Source: Metabacillus litoralis | GTDB taxonomy: Bacteria > Bacillota > Bacilli > Bacillales > Bacillaceae | DNA: 64,000 nt | Direction: 5' to 3' | Assembly: GCF_003667825.1 (NCBI RefSeq) | Contig: NZ_CP033043.1 | Location: 931,001-995,000, forward strand | Shown here: piece after piece, positions 7,943 to 18,471 of the stretch | How positions within the stretch are numbered: the stretch's first letter is position 1 | Layout: every line of letters starts with the position of its first letter | Notes under the pieces: generated by a model | Databases searched by the model: none | Told to the model about the DNA's origin: nothing | Seen by the model: the letters and a program-made list of their open reading frames with translations, nothing else | Made by a program: the position numbers and the translations under genes

Positions 7943-9607
7943 ATGGAAAAAACAGAAAATATAAAATTAATTGCTCTAGGTGGAGTAGGAGAAGTCGGGA
8001 AAAATATGTTTGTTGTTGAAATTAATTCTGACATATTTGTTATTGATGCCGGCTTAATGTATCCAGAAGGTAGTATGTTAGGAATCGATATGGTCATACC
8101 GGATATTACTTACCTTAAGGAAAATGAGGAAAGAATAAAGGGGATCTTTTTAACACACGGTCATGATGAAAGTATCGGTGGCATCTTTTATTTACTCAAC
8201 AATTTAAGTGTTCCAATATATGGGACAAAGCTTACTTTGGCTATGGTTGGAGAAAAGTTAAAAGAAAATCGTATGAGACAATCTGTGTTTGTCAAAGAAA
8301 TTGATAATGAAACGATTTTGTCATTTCCAAGTACAGAAATATCTTTTTTTAGAACAAATCACAGTATCCCCGATTCAGTAGGAATTAGTTTTGAGACTTC
8401 TTTGGGAGCGATTATTCATACTGGAGATTTTAAGATTGACCAAACACCAGTAGCTGATAGTCATATGGATATCGGCAAAATTGCTAAGTTAGGTGAAAAC
8501 GGTGTCTTATGCTTACTATCTGATAGTATAAATGCGGAAAGACCAGGTTATTCTGGTTCAGAAGCCATAGTAGGTGGAGAAATTTCAGATGTTATGTACA
8601 ATGCAGATGGACGAGTAATAGTTGCTGTTTTCGCTTCAAACTTATATCGAATCCAACAAGTCATTAATGCAGCAGTGAAAAACAATCGTAAATTAGCTGT
8701 TGTTGGAAAAAATATGAAAAACATACTAAATTTAGCGATAAATCTCGGCTACATCTCTGTTGAAGAGGAAGAACTCTTCATTTCAGTAAATGAAATTGAT
8801 AAACATGAATCAAATGAAGTGGCCATATTAACAACAAGTAATCATGGTGAGCCACTTGCTGTTTTATCTAGAATGGCTAAGCAGTCACATAAATTGGTGA
8901 ATGTAACAGATGGAGATACCGTCCTAATTGCTGCAACACCAATACCGGGTCATGAACTGGTATTTTCTAAAACAATTGATCTATTAAGTAGAGCGGGAGC
9001 CAATGTGATTTTTGGACAAAAACAAATACATGTTTCGGGACATGGGTATCAGGAAGAATTAAAAATGATGCTTAATTTAACGAAGCCAAAATATTTCATA
9101 CCAATTCATGGCGAATTTAAAATGCAAAAGGCTCATGAAAAACTGGCAAAACAGGTTGGTATTGAACCTCAAAATATCTTCTTAGTTGATAAAGGAGATG
9201 TAGTAGAGTTCAAAGGACAAAATGTTTATACCGGTGCAAAAGTACCTTCGGGGAACGTTCTGATTGATGGTTTAGGGATTGGCGATGTTGGTAATATCGT
9301 TCTTCGAGACCGCCGATTATTATCACAAGATGGCATTTTAATTGTAGTCGTCACACTTAATAAGCAGAAAAAGCAGATAACCTCAGGTCCTGAGATTATC
9401 ACAAGAGGATTCGTATATGTAAGAGAATCTGAGGAACTAATCGGAGAAGCAACTAAAGTAGTTTCAAACATCGTAGAACGTAGTATGCAAGAACACTCTA
9501 TTGAATGGTCTTCAATTAAACTGAGCATCCGTGAATCATTAAATCAATTTTTATATGAAAAAACTAAAAGAAGACCGATGATTCTTCCAATTATCATGGA
9601 AATTTAA
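7943..9607 (+). CDS. rnjB: Ribonuclease J2
   Basis: A beta-CASP metallo-beta-lactamase ribonuclease of 554 residues, partner of RNase J1 in mRNA turnover and 5'-end processing. It has the expected order: metallo-beta-lactamase half, beta-CASP domain, second lactamase segment, then a C-terminal domain ending KRRPMILPIIMEI. The zinc motif, HxHxDH in RNase J1, reads HGHDES here, so a metal ligand is lost; this is typical of J2, which is much less active than J1. ATG at 7943 follows GGGGAGG; a GTG at 7928 overlaps that ribosome site and is unlikely. Position between dapA and tepA matches B. subtilis. Confidence 0.94.
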   Translation: MEKTENIKLIALGGVGEVGKNMFVVEINSDIFVIDAGLMYPEGSMLGIDMVIPDITYLKENEERIKGIFLTHGHDESIGGIFYLLNNLSVPIYGTKLTLAMVGEKLKENRMRQSVFVKEIDNETILSFPSTEISFFRTNHSIPDSVGISFETSLGAIIHTGDFKIDQTPVADSHMDIGKIAKLGENGVLCLLSDSINAERPGYSGSEAIVGGEISDVMYNADGRVIVAVFASNLYRIQQVINAAVKNNRKLAVVGKNMKNILNLAINLGYISVEEEELFISVNEIDKHESNEVAILTTSNHGEPLAVLSRMAKQSHKLVNVTDGDTVLIAATPIPGHELVFSKTIDLLSRAGANVIFGQKQIHVSGHGYQEELKMMLNLTKPKYFIPIHGEFKMQKAHEKLAKQVGIEPQNIFLVDKGDVVEFKGQNVYTGAKVPSGNVLIDGLGIGDVGNIVLRDRRLLSQDGILIVVVTLNKQKKQITSGPEIITRGFVYVRESEELIGEATKVVSNIVERSMQEHSIEWSSIKLSIRESLNQFLYEKTKRRPMILPIIMEI

Positions 9608-9620
9608 TCTAGTGTTAGTT

Positions 9621-9656
9621 AAAAAGCATTGAGTAGTTTCAATGCTTTTTGTTTTG
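9621..9656 (+). terminator. Intrinsic terminator after rnjB
   Basis: A 12-bp stem (AAAAAGCATTGA / TCAATGCTTTTT) with a short loop, followed by further T residues. Confidence 0.9.
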
Positions 9657-9735
9657 GTTCTTTTCTATTCATTTGTATGAAAATAGTGAGGTTGTCAATA
9701 CTACAGAAAGAATGAAATTGGAAAGGATGGCTAGC

Positions 9736-10470
9736 ATGACAAATCATGATCATTACATAAAAAATGAGGCTACTGAAAAACCAGAAGGAAAAGAGACCTC
9801 TATTGTAGAAAAAATTCAACAATTAGGACAAACGAATGTTCCTCAAATGGGAAACGATTCAAAAATACACTGTTTAACAATTGTGGGACAAATTGAAGGA
9901 CATATTCAACTACCACCACAAAACAAAACAACGAAGTATGAACATGTTATTCCTCAAATTGTTGCAATTGAACAAAATCCAAATATTGAAGGTTTATTAG
10001 TTATTCTTAATACCGTTGGTGGAGATGTTGAAGCCGGACTTGCGATAGCTGAAATGCTATCATCCTTATCTAAACCTACAGTATCAATTGTTTTAGGTGG
10101 TGGTCATTCAATTGGGGTTCCAATTGCAGTATCTTGTGATTATTCTTTCATCGCTGAGTCTGCAACAATGACCATTCACCCAGTAAGGTTAACTGGTCTT
10201 GTTATTGGGGTTCCGCAAACTTTCGAATATTTAGACAAGATGCAAGAGCGTGTTATTAATTTTGTGACAAAGAATTCAAATATTAGTGAAGAAAAATTTA
10301 AAGAGCTTATGCTTTCGAAAGGAAACCTAACTCGTGATATCGGAACGAATGTCGTTGGTGCGGATGCTGTGGAATATGGTTTGATAAACGAAGTAGGTGG
10401 GGTTGGACAAGCAATTAAAAAGCTCAATAGTTTACTCGATAAAACTGACGATGATCAGGTGCTTCAATAA
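9736..10470 (+). CDS. tepA: TepA, ClpP/crotonase-fold germination protease
   Basis: A 244-residue ClpP-like serine protease. From [10 protein letters not shown] onward it is close to the Bacillus TepA family. The nucleophile is probably the serine of GGGHSIGVP, with [10 protein letters not shown] supplying histidine. The open frame extends upstream to 9649, but that part overlaps the rnjB terminator. ATG 9736 has GAAAGG about 9 bases before it and gives the usual short variable N-terminus. In B. subtilis TepA degrades small acid-soluble spore proteins during germination (literature). It overlaps the next gene by one base, so the two are coupled. Confidence 0.92.
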   Translation: MTNHDHYIKNEATEKPEGKETSIVEKIQQLGQTNVPQMGNDSKIHCLTIVGQIEGHIQLPPQNKTTKYEHVIPQIVAIEQNPNIEGLLVILNTVGGDVEAGLAIAEMLSSLSKPTVSIVLGGGHSIGVPIAVSCDYSFIAESATMTIHPVRLTGLVIGVPQTFEYLDKMQERVINFVTKNSNISEEKFKELMLSKGNLTRDIGTNVVGADAVEYGLINEVGGVGQAIKKLNSLLDKTDDDQVLQ

Positions 10471-10694
10471 TGATATATTACACAATGATGCCAGAGGAAC
10501 TTATGTTTCCTCATACAGAAGAAGAATATAAAAAGCAATCAGTCATTGAAATGAATGGGATACAATTGCTTGTTCAACAATCTGAGAATGCCCAATACGA
10601 GATTATACGAGTATTAAGTAGCGATCCACAGCATTTTTTAAATTCAGAGTTATGTCCAGGTCAAAAAATTACTATGTCTCTTTCTACCATCTAG
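10470..10694 (+). CDS. ylzJ: YlzJ-like small protein
   Basis: A 74-residue soluble protein beginning [14 protein letters not shown] and ending with PGQKITMSL. The start ATG overlaps the tepA stop (TAATG). Between tepA and spoIIIE the B. subtilis genome carries ylzJ, and the sequence resembles the YlzJ-like family. No catalytic motif is visible and its function is unknown. Confidence 0.75.
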   Translation: MIYYTMMPEELMFPHTEEEYKKQSVIEMNGIQLLVQQSENAQYEIIRVLSSDPQHFLNSELCPGQKITMSLSTI

Positions 10695-10733
10695 TTCTAT
10701 TATGTTATAATAAAATAGATCTTCTTTGATAAG

Positions 10734-10757
10734 GCAGCCATTTCGGCTGCTTTCTTC
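10734..10757 (+). terminator. Intrinsic terminator after ylzJ
   Basis: GCAGCC / GGCTGC stem with a 5-base loop, followed by TTTCTT. Confidence 0.8.
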
Positions 10758-10855
10758 ATTGTAATTTAAATAACAAATAACTGTGTATTATGCCTTTGGC
10801 TGCATTCATTTTACTCATATCATTACATACTCGAAAGAAACAAAGGTGATAAAAG

Positions 10856-13231
10856 ATGGCAAAACGAAAAAGAAGACAAAAACAGTCAAAGGATGATTGG
10901 AAGAAGACCCTAAAATTTGAGTTGGCAGGCTTAATCATTTTAGCAATTGCTCTTATTACAATTTCAAAGCTTGGATTTGTGGGAACAACATTCGTTCATT
11001 TATTTCGCTTTTTTAGTGGCGAATGGTACATGCTCTTCCTTATTGGAATTGTCCTGTTTTCACTGTTCCTTATATGGAAGCGGCAGATACCAACTTTATT
11101 TAGCAGACAAATGATAGGAATATATTGTGTAACAGCATCATTGTTATTATTAAGTCATGTAACATTATTTAAGATGCTTTCACATAATGGTACCTTCGCT
11201 TCACCAAGTGTGATTTCAAATACTCTTGAGCTATTTTGGATGGAAGTAAAAGGTGAAGCAAGTACTGTTGATTTAGGCGGGGGAATAATTGGAGCAGTAT
11301 TGTTTGCTGCCTCTTATTATTTATTTGCAGAGGCTGGATCAAAAATTATTGCAATTGTCTTAATTGTAATTGGAGTTCTTTTGATTACTGGAAAATCCCT
11401 TCAAGCTACACTAGCGAAGATTCTTCTTCCTATTGGTGGATTTATCAAGAACCAAACTATTGGCTTTTTAGAAGATATGAAAAATCTACCCAAGGCCCTA
11501 AAAAAGCAAAAGAAGCAAAAGCCTAAAAAGAAGAAGAAAGAGAAAAAAGATTCTGATGATGAAATAATCGATGAAGATTTTGAGGATGAAGAAGATGTAC
11601 TTCAACCTATCATATCAAGCTTTTCTGACACAGAGAATGGTCAGCAAGAAATGATTATACATACGATGGAAGAACAAGAACAACCTTCTTTCGAGCCTAA
11701 AGAAAGAAAAGCAGATCAAGAAAAGCAACAACCATCATCTGATGAATCTAGTGAGGTAAATGAGGCACTTCAAACGATATCATTTGTTGAAGTAGAAAAT
11801 AAAGATTATAAGCTACCACCACTTGATTTGTTAAAAGCTCCAAAACAAAATTCACAGCAGGCAGATAAGAAAAATATTTATGAAAATGCAAGAAAACTTG
11901 AAAAAACGTTTCAAAGCTTTGGTGTAAAAGCTAAAGTGACACAAGTTCATTTAGGACCTGCGGTTACCAAATACGAGGTTTATCCTGATGTCGGAGTAAA
12001 GGTTAGCAAAATTGTTAACTTAAGTGATGATCTTGCGTTAGCATTAGCAGCAAAAGATATTCGAATAGAAGCTCCAATCCCGGGTAAATCAGCAGTTGGT
12101 ATAGAAGTACCTAATTCGGAAATCGCAATGGTTTCATTAAGAGAAGTGTTAGAATCAAAAGCAAATGATCGACCAGATGCTAGACTATTAATAGGCCTAG
12201 GAAGAGATATCTCAGGTGATGCGGTTTTAGCGGAACTAAACAAAATGCCCCATCTTTTAGTTGCAGGTGCTACAGGAAGCGGAAAGAGTGTTTGCATTAA
12301 TGGGATCATTACTAGTATTTTAATGAGAGCAAAACCACATGAAGTAAAATTGATGATGATTGATCCAAAAATGGTTGAATTAAATGTGTATAACGGAGTA
12401 CCACACTTGCTTGCACCAGTTGTAACAGATCCCAAGAAAGCATCACAGGCATTGAAAAAAGTTGTTAATGAAATGGAAAGAAGGTACGAACTTTTTTCTC
12501 ATACAGGTACAAGAAACATAGAAGGTTATAATGAAGTGATCAAAAGAAATAACCGTGAGGAGGAAGCAAAGCAACCGGAACTCCCATATATTGTTGTCAT
12601 TGTTGATGAGCTTGCAGACTTAATGATGGTAGCATCTTCTGATGTAGAAGATTCTATAACGAGACTTTCGCAAATGGCACGTGCAGCTGGAATCCATTTA
12701 ATTATAGCGACACAGCGTCCATCAGTTGATGTTATTACAGGTGTTATTAAGGCAAATATCCCTTCTCGTATTGCCTTTAGTGTCTCCTCCATGACAGATT
12801 CAAGAACCATATTAGATATGGGAGGAGCTGAAAAGCTACTTGGAAGAGGGGACATGCTCTTCCTACCTGTTGGAGCCTCTAAACCAGTTCGGGTACAAGG
12901 TGCATTTTTATCCGATGAAGAGGTAGAACAAACAGTTAACTTTGTTATTGCCCAACAAAAAGCTCAATATCAAGAAGAAATGATTCCAACTGAGGTTGTG
13001 GAAACAACTAGTGAAGTTGATGATGAATTGTTTGATGAAGCTGTCCAACTTGTTGTTGATATGCAAACAGCCTCTGTATCTATGCTTCAAAGGCGATTTC
13101 GTGTTGGATATACAAGGGCTGCAAGATTAATAGATGCGATGGAAGAACGAGGAATAGTCGGACCATATGAAGGAAGCAAACCACGAGAAGTCCTTATTTC
13201 AAAAGAAAAACATGAAGACATTACTTCTTAA
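10856..13231 (+). CDS. spoIIIE: DNA translocase SpoIIIE (FtsK family)
   Basis: A 791-residue motor that pumps chromosomal DNA through the sporulation or division septum. N-terminal membrane segments lie at about residues 20-185, then a charged linker (runs of Lys near 215-230, then Asp/Glu) to about residue 320. The FtsK motor follows, with Walker A GATGSGKS at about 471-478 and a Walker B region [12 protein letters not shown]. The C-terminal winged-helix gamma domain, which reads oriented chromosome motifs, occupies roughly the last 65 residues ([14 protein letters not shown] segment reads [15 protein letters not shown]). ATG start with an AAAGGTG site. Confidence 0.96.
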   Translation: MAKRKRRQKQSKDDWKKTLKFELAGLIILAIALITISKLGFVGTTFVHLFRFFSGEWYMLFLIGIVLFSLFLIWKRQIPTLFSRQMIGIYCVTASLLLLSHVTLFKMLSHNGTFASPSVISNTLELFWMEVKGEASTVDLGGGIIGAVLFAASYYLFAEAGSKIIAIVLIVIGVLLITGKSLQATLAKILLPIGGFIKNQTIGFLEDMKNLPKALKKQKKQKPKKKKKEKKDSDDEIIDEDFEDEEDVLQPIISSFSDTENGQQEMIIHTMEEQEQPSFEPKERKADQEKQQPSSDESSEVNEALQTISFVEVENKDYKLPPLDLLKAPKQNSQQADKKNIYENARKLEKTFQSFGVKAKVTQVHLGPAVTKYEVYPDVGVKVSKIVNLSDDLALALAAKDIRIEAPIPGKSAVGIEVPNSEIAMVSLREVLESKANDRPDARLLIGLGRDISGDAVLAELNKMPHLLVAGATGSGKSVCINGIITSILMRAKPHEVKLMMIDPKMVELNVYNGVPHLLAPVVTDPKKASQALKKVVNEMERRYELFSHTGTRNIEGYNEVIKRNNREEEAKQPELPYIVVIVDELADLMMVASSDVEDSITRLSQMARAAGIHLIIATQRPSVDVITGVIKANIPSRIAFSVSSMTDSRTILDMGGAEKLLGRGDMLFLPVGASKPVRVQGAFLSDEEVEQTVNFVIAQQKAQYQEEMIPTEVVETTSEVDDELFDEAVQLVVDMQTASVSMLQRRFRVGYTRAARLIDAMEERGIVGPYEGSKPREVLISKEKHEDITS

Positions 13232-13239
13232 TATCATGA

Positions 13240-13287
13240 CTAAACAGAGACACCCTTTAACTAAGTTGTTTTCTGTTTAGTTTTTTT
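13240..13287 (+). terminator. Intrinsic terminator after spoIIIE
   Basis: Stem CTAAACAG / CTGTTTAG with a 25-base loop and a following seven-T run. Confidence 0.8.
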
Positions 13288-13562
13288 ATTTTGGTTTGGC
13301 TATTTACCTATTAAAATCATCGACAAAATGTGACAAAAAGAGTAAGATATAAATGCATTGTATGAAGAGTCATATTATGGGTATAAGTTCACCCTTAGAA
13401 ACAAACGATAGGAAAGAATTCCTTTCCTTATTCGACAATTTTTACTAGTTTCTATTTATTTATAGCATAAAACATGATATAGTAATTTCGGTTAGACTAA
13501 GGTGTATAACATCTGATGTCTGATCTCTTGTATATAGTGGGGATAACTGGGGGCGCGTTTCA
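13288..13562 (+). other. Intergenic region before the GntR regulator
   Basis: No gene is seen. It holds a 7-bp inverted repeat (AGGAAAG / CTTTCCT, 13410-13428) that could be an operator. A weak promoter-like pair, TCGACA-N17-TAAGAT, occurs early in the region. Nothing else stands out. Confidence 0.4.
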
Positions 13563-14288
13563 ATGACCATAAAATCTGATAATCGGCATTTGTATTTACA
13601 AGTGATTGATAAGATCAAAGAAGATATTGAAAATGGTACATATCGAGAAAGAGAAAAATTACCTTCTGAATTTGAATTATCGAAAAGCCTTGGTGTAAGT
13701 AGAGCGACTTTAAGAGAGGCATTACGAACACTTGAAGAAGAAAACGTTATCATTAGAAGACATGGTGTAGGTACTTTTGTGAATTCTAAACCTAGATTTA
13801 CCTCAGGTATTGAGCAATTAAATAGTGTCACAGCTACGATTGAACAAGCTGGTTTAAAGCCTGGTACTATTTTTTTGTCATCTTCAATTACTGGAGCAAC
13901 AGAAGATGATGTTAAAAGGTTTAAATGTGAAAAAACAGAAGAAATATTTTTGCTTGAACGAGTAAGAACCGCAAACGGAGAGCCTGTTGTATATTGTTTA
14001 GATAAAATCCCAACTAAAGTACTGCCTGACACATTTGATCATGAACAAGAATCTTTACTTAAATTACTTGAAGATAAAGCAAATATTTACATAAGCTACG
14101 CAGTTACACATATTGAACCAATTGGTTATCATGAAAAGATTTCTCCAATATTAGAATGTGATCCCGAAACATCATTATTGCTTTTAAAACAAATGCATTT
14201 TAATGATCAAGATCAACCAGTACTATACTCATTAAACTATTTTAGAGCGGACCATTTTAGTTTTCATGTAGTAAGGAAACGTTTATAG
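13563..14288 (+). CDS. ymfC: GntR/HutC family transcriptional regulator (YmfC-like)
   Basis: A 241-residue repressor. The N-terminal winged helix-turn-helix ([20 protein letters not shown], residues about 37-57) is of GntR type and the C-terminal UTRA effector domain covers about residues 90-240. ATG start with a GGGGG ribosome site 10 bases away. It stands just upstream of a nucleoside-type ABC importer in the same orientation and may control it; the ligand cannot be read from sequence. In B. subtilis ymfC occupies this spot after spoIIIE, but the nup transporter is elsewhere, so pairing with nupN here is a local arrangement. Confidence 0.85.
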   Translation: MTIKSDNRHLYLQVIDKIKEDIENGTYREREKLPSEFELSKSLGVSRATLREALRTLEEENVIIRRHGVGTFVNSKPRFTSGIEQLNSVTATIEQAGLKPGTIFLSSSITGATEDDVKRFKCEKTEEIFLLERVRTANGEPVVYCLDKIPTKVLPDTFDHEQESLLKLLEDKANIYISYAVTHIEPIGYHEKISPILECDPETSLLLLKQMHFNDQDQPVLYSLNYFRADHFSFHVVRKRL

Positions 14289-14306
14289 GTAAAGAATAGG
14301 TAGTGA

Positions 14307-14335
14307 TACATACTTTTTCAATAATAAAGTATGTA
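14307..14335 (+). promoter_or_regulatory. Perfect 10-bp inverted repeat between ymfC and nupN
   Basis: TACATACTTT, nine bases, then AAAGTATGTA. No T-run follows, so it is either an operator for a dimeric regulator (the adjacent GntR protein is an obvious candidate) or a weak transcript hairpin. Seen directly; the role is inferred. Confidence 0.5.
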
Positions 14336-14484
14336 AGGAAATCTCCGCTATATCGTGCTTAACTCCTAAAGGTTGTTTAAAATGTATGAGAGTACATAGC
14401 TCTTTACTTTAAGGAGGTGGTTGGCCAAGGTAGGCTATACGTTTGGGTTTTATGTTATTTTAAAATACTTTTTAGGGGGCTTTA

Positions 14485-15564
14485 ATGATGAAGAAAAGAA
14501 ATGGATTAGCATTATCACTTTTTCTTGCTGCAGGAACATTGTTAGCAGGATGTGGTGGTGCTGACAAAAATGAAGGCGCTGGCGGTGAAGGCGGCGGAGA
14601 AGCAAAAGAAGATAATTTTTCTGTTGCGATGGTAACTGATATTGGTGGTGTGGATGATAAATCATTTAACCAATCTGCTTGGGAGGGTCTTCAAGCATAT
14701 GGTGAAGAAAATGGTTTAGAAAAAGGAACTGACGGCTTTGATTACCTTCAATCAAAAAGTGATGCAGATTATGCAACAAACTTAAATACGTTAGCTCGTA
14801 AAAACTTTGATTTAATTTATGGTATTGGTTATTTATTACAACCTGCTGTAGATGAAATTGCACAACAACAAAAAGATACACACTTTGCAATTGTTGATAG
14901 TGTTGTAGAACAACCAAATGTTGCAAGCATTACATTCAAAGAACATCAAGGATCATTCCTAGTAGGTGTTGTTGCTGGATTAACAACGAAAACAAACAAA
15001 ATTGGTTTCGTTGGCGGTGTTGAGGGTGACCTTATCAAGAAGTTTGAGGTTGGATTTATTGAAGGTGTTAAAGCTGTAAATCCTGATGCAACTGTTGAAG
15101 TTCAATACGCAGGTTCTTTTGGGGATGCTGCAAAAGGTAAGCAAATTGCTTCAAGTATGTATGGGTTAGGTGCTGATATTATTTACCATGCTGCTGGTGG
15201 TACTGGTAATGGTGTATTTTCTGAAGCGATTGACTTAAAAGTAGAAGATCCAGACCGTGAACTATGGGTTATTGGGGTAGATAAAGATCAACATGAAGAA
15301 GGTAACGGTACAACAAAAGATGGTGAAGAATTCAATATTACTCTTACATCTATGGTTAAACGTGTAGACGTTGCTGTTAAGGACCTTGCTGAAAAAGCAA
15401 AAGCTGGTGAGTTCCCTGGTGGTCAAGTAATTGAGTATGGTATTGAAGAGGAAGCAATTGGTATTGCTCCGAGTGACGAGCATTTATCTGAAGAGGTAAA
15501 GGCAAAAGTAGAAGAGTATGAACAAAAAATTGTTAATGGTGAAATTGAAGTACCAACAAAATAA
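14485..15564 (+). CDS. nupN: BMP family nucleoside-binding lipoprotein
   Basis: Substrate-binding lipoprotein of a nucleoside ABC importer (basic membrane protein/PnrA family), 359 residues. A signal peptide with the lipobox LLAGC places the lipid-modified cysteine near residue 23; a short Gly/Glu-rich linker follows. The mature part opens with [20 protein letters not shown], the hallmark of BMP proteins, and contains [18 protein letters not shown]. Two adjacent ATGs (14485 and 14488) share the GGGGG ribosome site. The ATPase and two permeases follow. Assignment to the NupN type rests on the sequence and on the nupNOPQ gene order. Confidence 0.9.
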   Translation: MMKKRNGLALSLFLAAGTLLAGCGGADKNEGAGGEGGGEAKEDNFSVAMVTDIGGVDDKSFNQSAWEGLQAYGEENGLEKGTDGFDYLQSKSDADYATNLNTLARKNFDLIYGIGYLLQPAVDEIAQQQKDTHFAIVDSVVEQPNVASITFKEHQGSFLVGVVAGLTTKTNKIGFVGGVEGDLIKKFEVGFIEGVKAVNPDATVEVQYAGSFGDAAKGKQIASSMYGLGADIIYHAAGGTGNGVFSEAIDLKVEDPDRELWVIGVDKDQHEEGNGTTKDGEEFNITLTSMVKRVDVAVKDLAEKAKAGEFPGGQVIEYGIEEEAIGIAPSDEHLSEEVKAKVEEYEQKIVNGEIEVPTK

Positions 15565-15575
15565 TGAATAGGGGT

Positions 15576-15655
15576 AGGGCTGACTTAGATAATCCTTTAG
15601 ATTCCTCCAACAATAATTATTATTTGGGGTTTCTATACAGATATAAGTCAGCCCT
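15576..15655 (+). other. Long hairpin between nupN and nupO
   Basis: A perfect 12-bp stem, AGGGCTGACTTA / TAAGTCAGCCCT, encloses 56 bases that include smaller pairings (CCTCCAA with TTGGGG). No T-run follows. It lies 11 bases past the nupN stop and could protect the 3' end of a lipoprotein-only transcript so that nupN is made in excess over the membrane parts. The rest of the gap (15656-15898) is AT-rich and shows only the nupO ribosome site. Confidence 0.65.
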
Positions 15656-15898
15656 TATTCCTGAAAATCATTAAATGCAAATATTCTAACAATTCATTCA
15701 ATTCCCTTTTTGTAAGAACATCGATGACTTTCCTATACATAAAAATAATGATAAAGGGTTAAAGTTAATGAATTATATTATGTCATCAAGATAATGAAAG
15801 GTTTAGTAGATTTGCATTTGGTGATTTTCATACCAGCTAGTTTTTAGCAAAATGAAACGTGAGAACCATAAGTTGTTCAGGAAAAAGGAGTGAGCAAG

Positions 15899-17428
15899 TT
15901 GGAATATGTAATTGAAATGCTAAATATTCGTAAGGAATTTCCTGGCATAGTAGCAAATAATAATATTACGTTACAAGTGAAAAAAGGCGAAATTCATGCC
16001 TTATTAGGCGAAAATGGTGCAGGAAAATCAACTTTAATGAATGTTCTTTTTGGCTTATATCAACCTGAAAAAGGGGAGATAAAAGTAAAAGGGAAAAAAG
16101 TAGATATTACCAATCCTAATATAGCGAATGATTTAGGGATCGGCATGGTCCACCAGCATTTTATGTTGGTCAACACTTTTTCTATTACAGAAAACATTAT
16201 ATTAGGAAATGAACCTAAAAAAGGAACGACAATCAATATAAAAGATGCCGAGAAGCAGGTTAAAGAGATATCTGAAAAATATGGTTTAGCAGTAGATCCG
16301 TCGGCAAAAATATCTGATATATCCGTAGGGATGCAGCAACGTGTAGAAATTCTAAAAACTCTATATCGTGGCGCTGAAATCTTAATTTTTGATGAGCCGA
16401 CAGCAGTACTTACTCCACAAGAAATTAAAGAATTAATTCAAATCTTAAAGACGTTGATAAAAGAAGGAAAATCAATCATCTTAATTACACATAAGTTAAA
16501 AGAGATTATGGAAGTCTGTGATCGGGTTACGGTTATACGTAAAGGTGAAGGAATTGGCACAGTTAATGTTGCTGATACAAATCCAAATGAGTTAGCTTCC
16601 CTAATGGTAGGGCGTGAGGTGTCCTTTAAGACTGAAAAAACTCCTGCTAAACCGAAGGAAGATGTATTAACTATTAATGATCTTATCGTAAAGGATAATA
16701 GACAAGTTGCAATGGTTAATTCATTATACTTATCTGTACGAGCTGGTGAAATTGTCGGTGTTGCAGGTGTAGACGGTAATGGTCAAACTGAATTAATTGA
16801 AGCTATAACAGGATTAAGAAAAGTCAGCTCTGGTTCTATTAAAATTAACAACAAAGATATTACAAATTATCATCCTAGAAAAATAACTGAATCAGGGGTT
16901 GGACATATCCCACAAGACAGACATAAACATGGACTCGTGCTAGACTTTCCAATTGGTGAGAACATGGTTTTACAATCATATTATAAGCAACCATTTTCAA
17001 AAAGTGGTGTACTGAACTTTAAGTCCATTTATGATAAAGCAAAGGAACTTATTAAGGAATTTGATGTTAGAACACCAAGTTCTTCAACTCTTGCTAGAGC
17101 TCTTTCGGGCGGAAATCAACAAAAAGCGATAATAGGGAGAGAGGTTGATCGTAATCCCGATTTATTGATTGCAGCTCAACCTACGCGAGGTCTTGATGTT
17201 GGTGCGATTGAGTTCATTCATAGCCGACTAATTGAGCAGCGTGATAAAGGGAAAGCAGTACTACTAATTTCTTTTGAACTGGATGAAATTATAAATGTTA
17301 GTGATCGAATTGCTGTTATTTATGAAGGGCAAATCGTTGATATCGTGGATCCTAAAGAAACAACTGAGCAAGAACTCGGACTCCTTATGGCGGGAAGTAA
17401 GCGTCAGAAAGAAGGTAACCAGTCATGA
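15899..17428 (+). CDS. nupO: Nucleoside ABC importer, double ATPase subunit
   Basis: A sugar/nucleoside-type ABC ATPase with two fused nucleotide-binding domains, 509 residues. The first domain has Walker A GENGAGKST and signature ISVGMQQR; the second has a Walker-A-like GVDGNGQTE (no canonical GKS/T) and the signature ALSGGNQQK, as usual for this class. TTG at 15899 has AAGGAG eight bases before it; a GTG at 15890 abuts the ribosome site and is rejected. Its end overlaps nupP by four bases (ATGA). Confidence 0.93.
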   Translation: MEYVIEMLNIRKEFPGIVANNNITLQVKKGEIHALLGENGAGKSTLMNVLFGLYQPEKGEIKVKGKKVDITNPNIANDLGIGMVHQHFMLVNTFSITENIILGNEPKKGTTINIKDAEKQVKEISEKYGLAVDPSAKISDISVGMQQRVEILKTLYRGAEILIFDEPTAVLTPQEIKELIQILKTLIKEGKSIILITHKLKEIMEVCDRVTVIRKGEGIGTVNVADTNPNELASLMVGREVSFKTEKTPAKPKEDVLTINDLIVKDNRQVAMVNSLYLSVRAGEIVGVAGVDGNGQTELIEAITGLRKVSSGSIKINNKDITNYHPRKITESGVGHIPQDRHKHGLVLDFPIGENMVLQSYYKQPFSKSGVLNFKSIYDKAKELIKEFDVRTPSSSTLARALSGGNQQKAIIGREVDRNPDLLIAAQPTRGLDVGAIEFIHSRLIEQRDKGKAVLLISFELDEIINVSDRIAVIYEGQIVDIVDPKETTEQELGLLMAGSKRQKEGNQS

Positions 17429-18471
17429 ATTTAAATCGTTATATGAACTTATTAATTCCTGTAATTGCGGTCATCTTAGGATTAATCTCAGGTGCAATTA
17501 TCATGCTTGTTAGTGGATACAATCCAATTGCTGGCTATAGTGCATTATGGTATGGGATTTTTGGTGACACTTATTATATGGGTGAAACAGTTAGACAATT
17601 AACACCGTATATTCTTACTGGTTTAGCTGTTGCCTTTGCTTATAGAACAGGACTATTTAACATTGGTGTTGAAGGTCAAGTAATTGTTGGCTGGTTAGCA
17701 GCAGTTTGGGTTGGTGTTGCGTTTGAGTTACCGGCAATTATACATCTCCCATTAGCTATTATCGCTGCTGGATTAGCGGGGGCATTATGGGCCTTTGTTC
17801 CTGGGTTTTTAAAGGCTAAATTTAAAGTCCATGAAGTAATCGTTTCAATTATGATGAACTATGTTGCACTTCACGTGACGAATTATCTCATAAGAGAGGT
17901 TATTACTGATAACAGTGATTCCACTGATAAAATATTCCCGTCTGCATCACTACGTTCTGAGTTTTTTGAAAGTATAACAGATTACTCACGTATGCATTAT
18001 GGAATTTTTATTGCTTTAATCGGTGCTTTTATTATGTGGTTTTTACTTGAGAAAACAACCAAAGGTTTTGAACTACGAGCTGTAGGATTCAATCATGATG
18101 CAGCACATTATTCTGGTATGAATGTTAGTCGTAACATCGTTCTATCTATGGTCATATCAGGTGTTTTCGCGGGCGTTGCCGGTGCTATGGAAGGTCTTGG
18201 AACGTTTGAATATGTGTCAGTTAAAAATGGATTTACCGGAATAGGATTTGATGGTATTGCTGTTGCACTTATTGGTGGGAACGCAGCGATTGGTATTATA
18301 CTATCAGGAGCTTTGTTTGGAGGGTTAAAGGTTGGGGCGTTAAATATGCCTTCTGAAGCTGGTGTTCCAAATGAGCTTGTTGAAATCATTATTGCGCTTA
18401 TTATCTTCTTCGTTGCTTCTAGCTATTTTATCCGTTGGATATTATTTCGTTTTAAAAAGGAGGGGAAATAA
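17425..18471 (+). CDS. nupP: Nucleoside ABC importer permease (NupP type)
   Basis: Integral membrane permease, 348 residues, with about eight to ten hydrophobic segments. The segment TGLFNIGVEGQVIVG and the loop GFNHDAAHYSGMNVSRN are characteristic of the BPD_transp_2 (ribose/BMP-type) permease family. The start overlaps the end of nupO (ATGA) and the ribosome site AGAAAGAAGG lies inside nupO, so translation is coupled. Confidence 0.92.
   Translation: MNLNRYMNLLIPVIAVILGLISGAIIMLVSGYNPIAGYSALWYGIFGDTYYMGETVRQLTPYILTGLAVAFAYRTGLFNIGVEGQVIVGWLAAVWVGVAFELPAIIHLPLAIIAAGLAGALWAFVPGFLKAKFKVHEVIVSIMMNYVALHVTNYLIREVITDNSDSTDKIFPSASLRSEFFESITDYSRMHYGIFIALIGAFIMWFLLEKTTKGFELRAVGFNHDAAHYSGMNVSRNIVLSMVISGVFAGVAGAMEGLGTFEYVSVKNGFTGIGFDGIAVALIGGNAAIGIILSGALFGGLKVGALNMPSEAGVPNELVEIIIALIIFFVASSYFIRWILFRFKKEGK

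Noticed and set aside
14289..14484. A purine riboswitch before the nucleoside importer
   Set aside because: The conserved TATA...GGNNTGG...TCTACC core of the purine aptamer is absent.
17295..17513. Possible 72-codon ORF across the nupO-nupP junction
   Set aside because: A shadow frame of two well-conserved ABC transporter genes.
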